Below, in pieces: positions 62,461 through 64,000 of a DNA stretch of 64,000 bases. The notes beneath the pieces are model-generated. The model was given only the letters and a program-made list of their open reading frames with translations, was not told where the DNA came from and made no database searches. The translations under genes and the position numbers were made by a program. The stretch is from SYAC01 sp046048055 (GTDB lineage: Bacteria > Planctomycetota > Phycisphaerae > Phycisphaerales > SM1A02). The DNA lies in contig JBJOGW010000091.1 of NCBI GenBank assembly GCA_046048055.1, positions 1-64,000 of the forward strand, written 5' to 3'. The first letter of the stretch is position 1, and each line of letters starts with the position of its first letter.

Positions 62461-62927
62461 GTCTCGTCGACCTCCTCATCGGGCTCGTGCTCCGGCCCGA
62501 TCTCGGGTACCGGTCCCACACCGGACTGCGCCTCGCGGCACGCTTCGTCCAGCACCGCCTCGGCCACCAGGATGGGTACGCCCTTGGCCACGCCCAGCGC
62601 GATGGCGTCGGAGGGCCGCGAGTCGATGCGCACCTCACGATCCCCCTGCTGCACCACCAGACTGGCGAAGAACGTGCCCTCGCGCAGGTCATGGATCTCG
62701 ATGCACAGCAGTGAACCGCCCAGGCTCTCGATGACCGAGGCCAGCAGGTCGTGGGTCTGTGGTCGGGCGATCTCCAGGCCCTTGAGCCGCCGCTCGATGG
62801 CGAACGCCTCGGGGAGGCCGATCACGATGGGAAAGGCCCGCTCGCCCTCCACCTCGGAAAGCTCGATGATCTGCATGTCCGTCATCTCGCGGATGAAGAT
62901 GCGGCTGAGCTGAACGGGCACCATCAT
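62457..62927 (-). CDS. Bifunctional nuclease family protein (BFN)
   Basis: A 156-residue protein of the bifunctional nuclease family (plant BFN1/Thermotoga TM0160 type): MVPVQLSRIFIREMTDMQII, RAFPIVIGLPEAFAIERRLK, DLLASVIESLGGSLLCIEIH and DSRPSDAIALGVAKGVPILV. Members are small and often dimeric, with reported DNase or RNase activity. The C-terminal 25 residues are acidic. Two ATG codons (62925-62927 and the next) are possible; a TACCAT hexamer ends nine bases before the first. It overlaps the HAD gene and leads a BFN-HAD-truD operon divergent from metK. Confidence 0.85.
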   Translation of the reverse strand: MMVPVQLSRIFIREMTDMQIIELSEVEGERAFPIVIGLPEAFAIERRLKGLEIARPQTHDLLASVIESLGGSLLCIEIHDLREGTFFASLVVQQGDREVRIDSRPSDAIALGVAKGVPILVAEAVLDEACREAQSGVGPVPEIGPEHEPDEEVDET

Positions 62928-62934
62928 GGAATCT

Positions 62935-62986
62935 GGATGGTAGGCCACCCAGGGGCACCTTCCTTGGGTCTGGCCCGCTACCATCC
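62935..62986. promoter_or_regulatory. Symmetric divergent promoter / long inverted repeat between BFN and metK
   Basis: Perfect 9-bp arms (ggatggtag 62935-62943 and ctaccatcc 62978-62986) flank further paired segments: GCCA/TGGC, CCCA/TGGG and GG/CC. Each arm contains TACCAT pointing outward: minus-strand 62937-62942 toward BFN, plus-strand 62979-62984 toward metK. It can be read as two back-to-back -10 elements or as one 52-base hairpin in RNA. I cannot match it to a known SAM riboswitch. Confidence 0.45.
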
Positions 62987-63026
62987 CTGCCCTTCACGCA
63001 ACCTCGCACGCATCGGAGCATCCACC

Positions 63027-64000
63027 ATGTCCACCAGGCATCTCTTCACCAGCGAATCCGTCTCCATGGGCCATCCCGACAAGCTGGCCGACCAGATCAG
63101 TGACGCCGTGCTCGACGCCATCCTGTCCCAGGACCCGCGCAGCCGCGTGGCCTGCGAGACGCTGGTGACCACCGGCACCGCCGTGGTGGCGGGCGAGGTG
63201 ACCACCCGCGCCGTGGTGGACGTTCCGGCGGTGGTGCGGGCCGCGGTGCTTCGGGCAGGCTACGACAGCCCGTCCAAGGGCTTCGATGGCCACAGCTGCG
63301 GCGTGAACGTGCTGCTGGGCAAGCAGAGCCCGGACATCGCGCGCGGCGTGGACCGCAAGAAGAAGAAGGCCCAGGGCGCGGGCGATCAGGGCATGATGTT
63401 CGGCTTCGCCTGCAACGAGACCCCCGAGCTGATGCCGCTGCCGATCGCGCTCTCGCACGAGCTGGTCAAGCGGCAGGCCGAGATCCGGGAGAGCGGAGCC
63501 ATCGCGGGGCTTCGCCCCGACGCCAAGAGCCAGGTGACCGTGGAGTACCACGGCCTGAAGCCGCACCGCGTGGACACCGTGGTGCTGAGCACGCAGCATG
63601 CGCCGCAGTGGAACGGTCCTGGGGGCCAGCGCCGCCTGCGTCAGGCGGTGATCCGCCACATCATCAAGCCTGTGCTGGGCAAGTGGTGGAACGATCGCAT
63701 CAAGGTGCACGTGAATCCCACCGGCCAGTTCGAGGTGGGCGGTCCGCACGGCGACTGCGGCCTGACGGGCCGCAAGATCATCGTGGACACCTACGGCGGC
63801 CGCGGACGCCATGGTGGCGGTGCGTTCAGCGGCAAGGACCCGAGCAAGGTCGATCGCAGCGCCGCCTACATGGGTCGCTACATCGCCAAGAACATCGTGG
63901 CGGCCGGTCTGGCCGACGTGTGCGAGGTGCAGTTGAGCTACGCGATCGGCGTGGCCAAGCCCACCAGCGTGCTGGTGGACACGCACGGCACTGGCAAGGT
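63027..64000 (+). CDS. metK: S-adenosylmethionine synthetase (3' end cut by window edge)
   Basis: Makes SAM from methionine and ATP. About 324 of the usual ~390 residues are present, running off the right edge. Visible motifs are TSESVSMGHPDKLADQISDA at the N-terminus, GAGDQGMMFGFACNE, and GGGAFSGKDPSKVDRSAAYM, which hold the ATP- and metal-binding residues. All look intact. ATG at 63027 is preceded by GGAG about eight bases upstream. A TACCAT hexamer at 62979-62984 would give a leader of some 35 bases. It is divergent from the BFN-HAD-truD operon. Confidence 0.97.
   Translation, partial: MSTRHLFTSESVSMGHPDKLADQISDAVLDAILSQDPRSRVACETLVTTGTAVVAGEVTTRAVVDVPAVVRAAVLRAGYDSPSKGFDGHSCGVNVLLGKQSPDIARGVDRKKKKAQGAGDQGMMFGFACNETPELMPLPIALSHELVKRQAEIRESGAIAGLRPDAKSQVTVEYHGLKPHRVDTVVLSTQHAPQWNGPGGQRRLRQAVIRHIIKPVLGKWWNDRIKVHVNPTGQFEVGGPHGDCGLTGRKIIVDTYGGRGRHGGGAFSGKDPSKVDRSAAYMGRYIAKNIVAAGLADVCEVQLSYAIGVAKPTSVLVDTHGTGK

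Noticed and set aside
62935..62986. SAM riboswitch upstream of metK
   Set aside because: A single extended hairpin without the multi-helix junction of SAM-I/IV or the pseudoknot pattern of SAM-II; kept only as an unassigned element.

Overview
The window looks like a chromosomal segment from a GC-rich planctomycete, most likely of the Phycisphaerae type. The evidence is indirect but consistent: two secreted proteins end in paired dockerin-like calcium repeats (GDLDGNGxVDAGDI), a third exported protein ends in a PAPG-plus-membrane-plus-RRRR sorting tail, there is a planctomycete-style pseudopilin, and an alternative complex III cluster is joined to an A2-type caa3 oxidase. There is no phage, insertion sequence or CRISPR array. 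The genes are densely packed, and many neighbouring start and stop codons overlap.

Layout. 1-6017: secG (cut by the left edge), tpiA, alaS and acs. 6601-13950: sulfur and inorganic-carbon block, with a SulP permease fused to a beta-carbonic anhydrase, a TauE-type exporter, cysQ, an N-terminally extended cysD and a cysN-cysC fusion. 14009-14355: tmRNA with a (GA)n tract directly at its 3' end. 14417-20043: soluble transhydrogenase, a flavin-reductase-like protein, and a DUF1015-serA-serC operon. 20231-31484: HD-GYP protein, dockerin-tailed secreted proteins, a pseudopilin and a TolC/MacAB-like efflux operon. 31764-35614: clpS, a zinc-type oxidoreductase, a DUF1573 protein and a squalene-cyclase-repeat protein. 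35589-53403: respiratory block, with ctaA, ctaB, a DUF3179 protein, and a long minus-strand operon actABCDEF-(small membrane protein)-sco-ctaCDE-ctaF-like-cox3-like. 53555-59283: EIIA-like protein, PII-like protein, two tandem CPA2 antiporters, tatD, tatC and tadA. 59435-64000: PEP-CTERM-like protein, truD, HAD hydrolase, bifunctional-nuclease-family protein, and metK (cut by the right edge).

How it works together. The act operon carries electrons from quinol through a pentaheme and a monoheme subunit to the caa3 oxidase. ctaA and ctaB make its heme A, and Sco loads its copper. cysD/cysNC activate sulfate to PAPS and cysQ clears PAP; the nearby SulP-carbonic anhydrase fusion may feed either sulfate or bicarbonate into the cell.

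The most striking unlabelled signal is at the promoters. In six genes (tpiA, alaS, acs, the oxidoreductase at 33118, the EIIA gene, tatC) a TAnnnT hexamer ends exactly six bases before the ATG. Others show the same hexamer at seven or eight. This is the geometry expected of leaderless mRNAs. By contrast, several exported or membrane proteins have Shine-Dalgarno sites and, in two cases, structured leaders.
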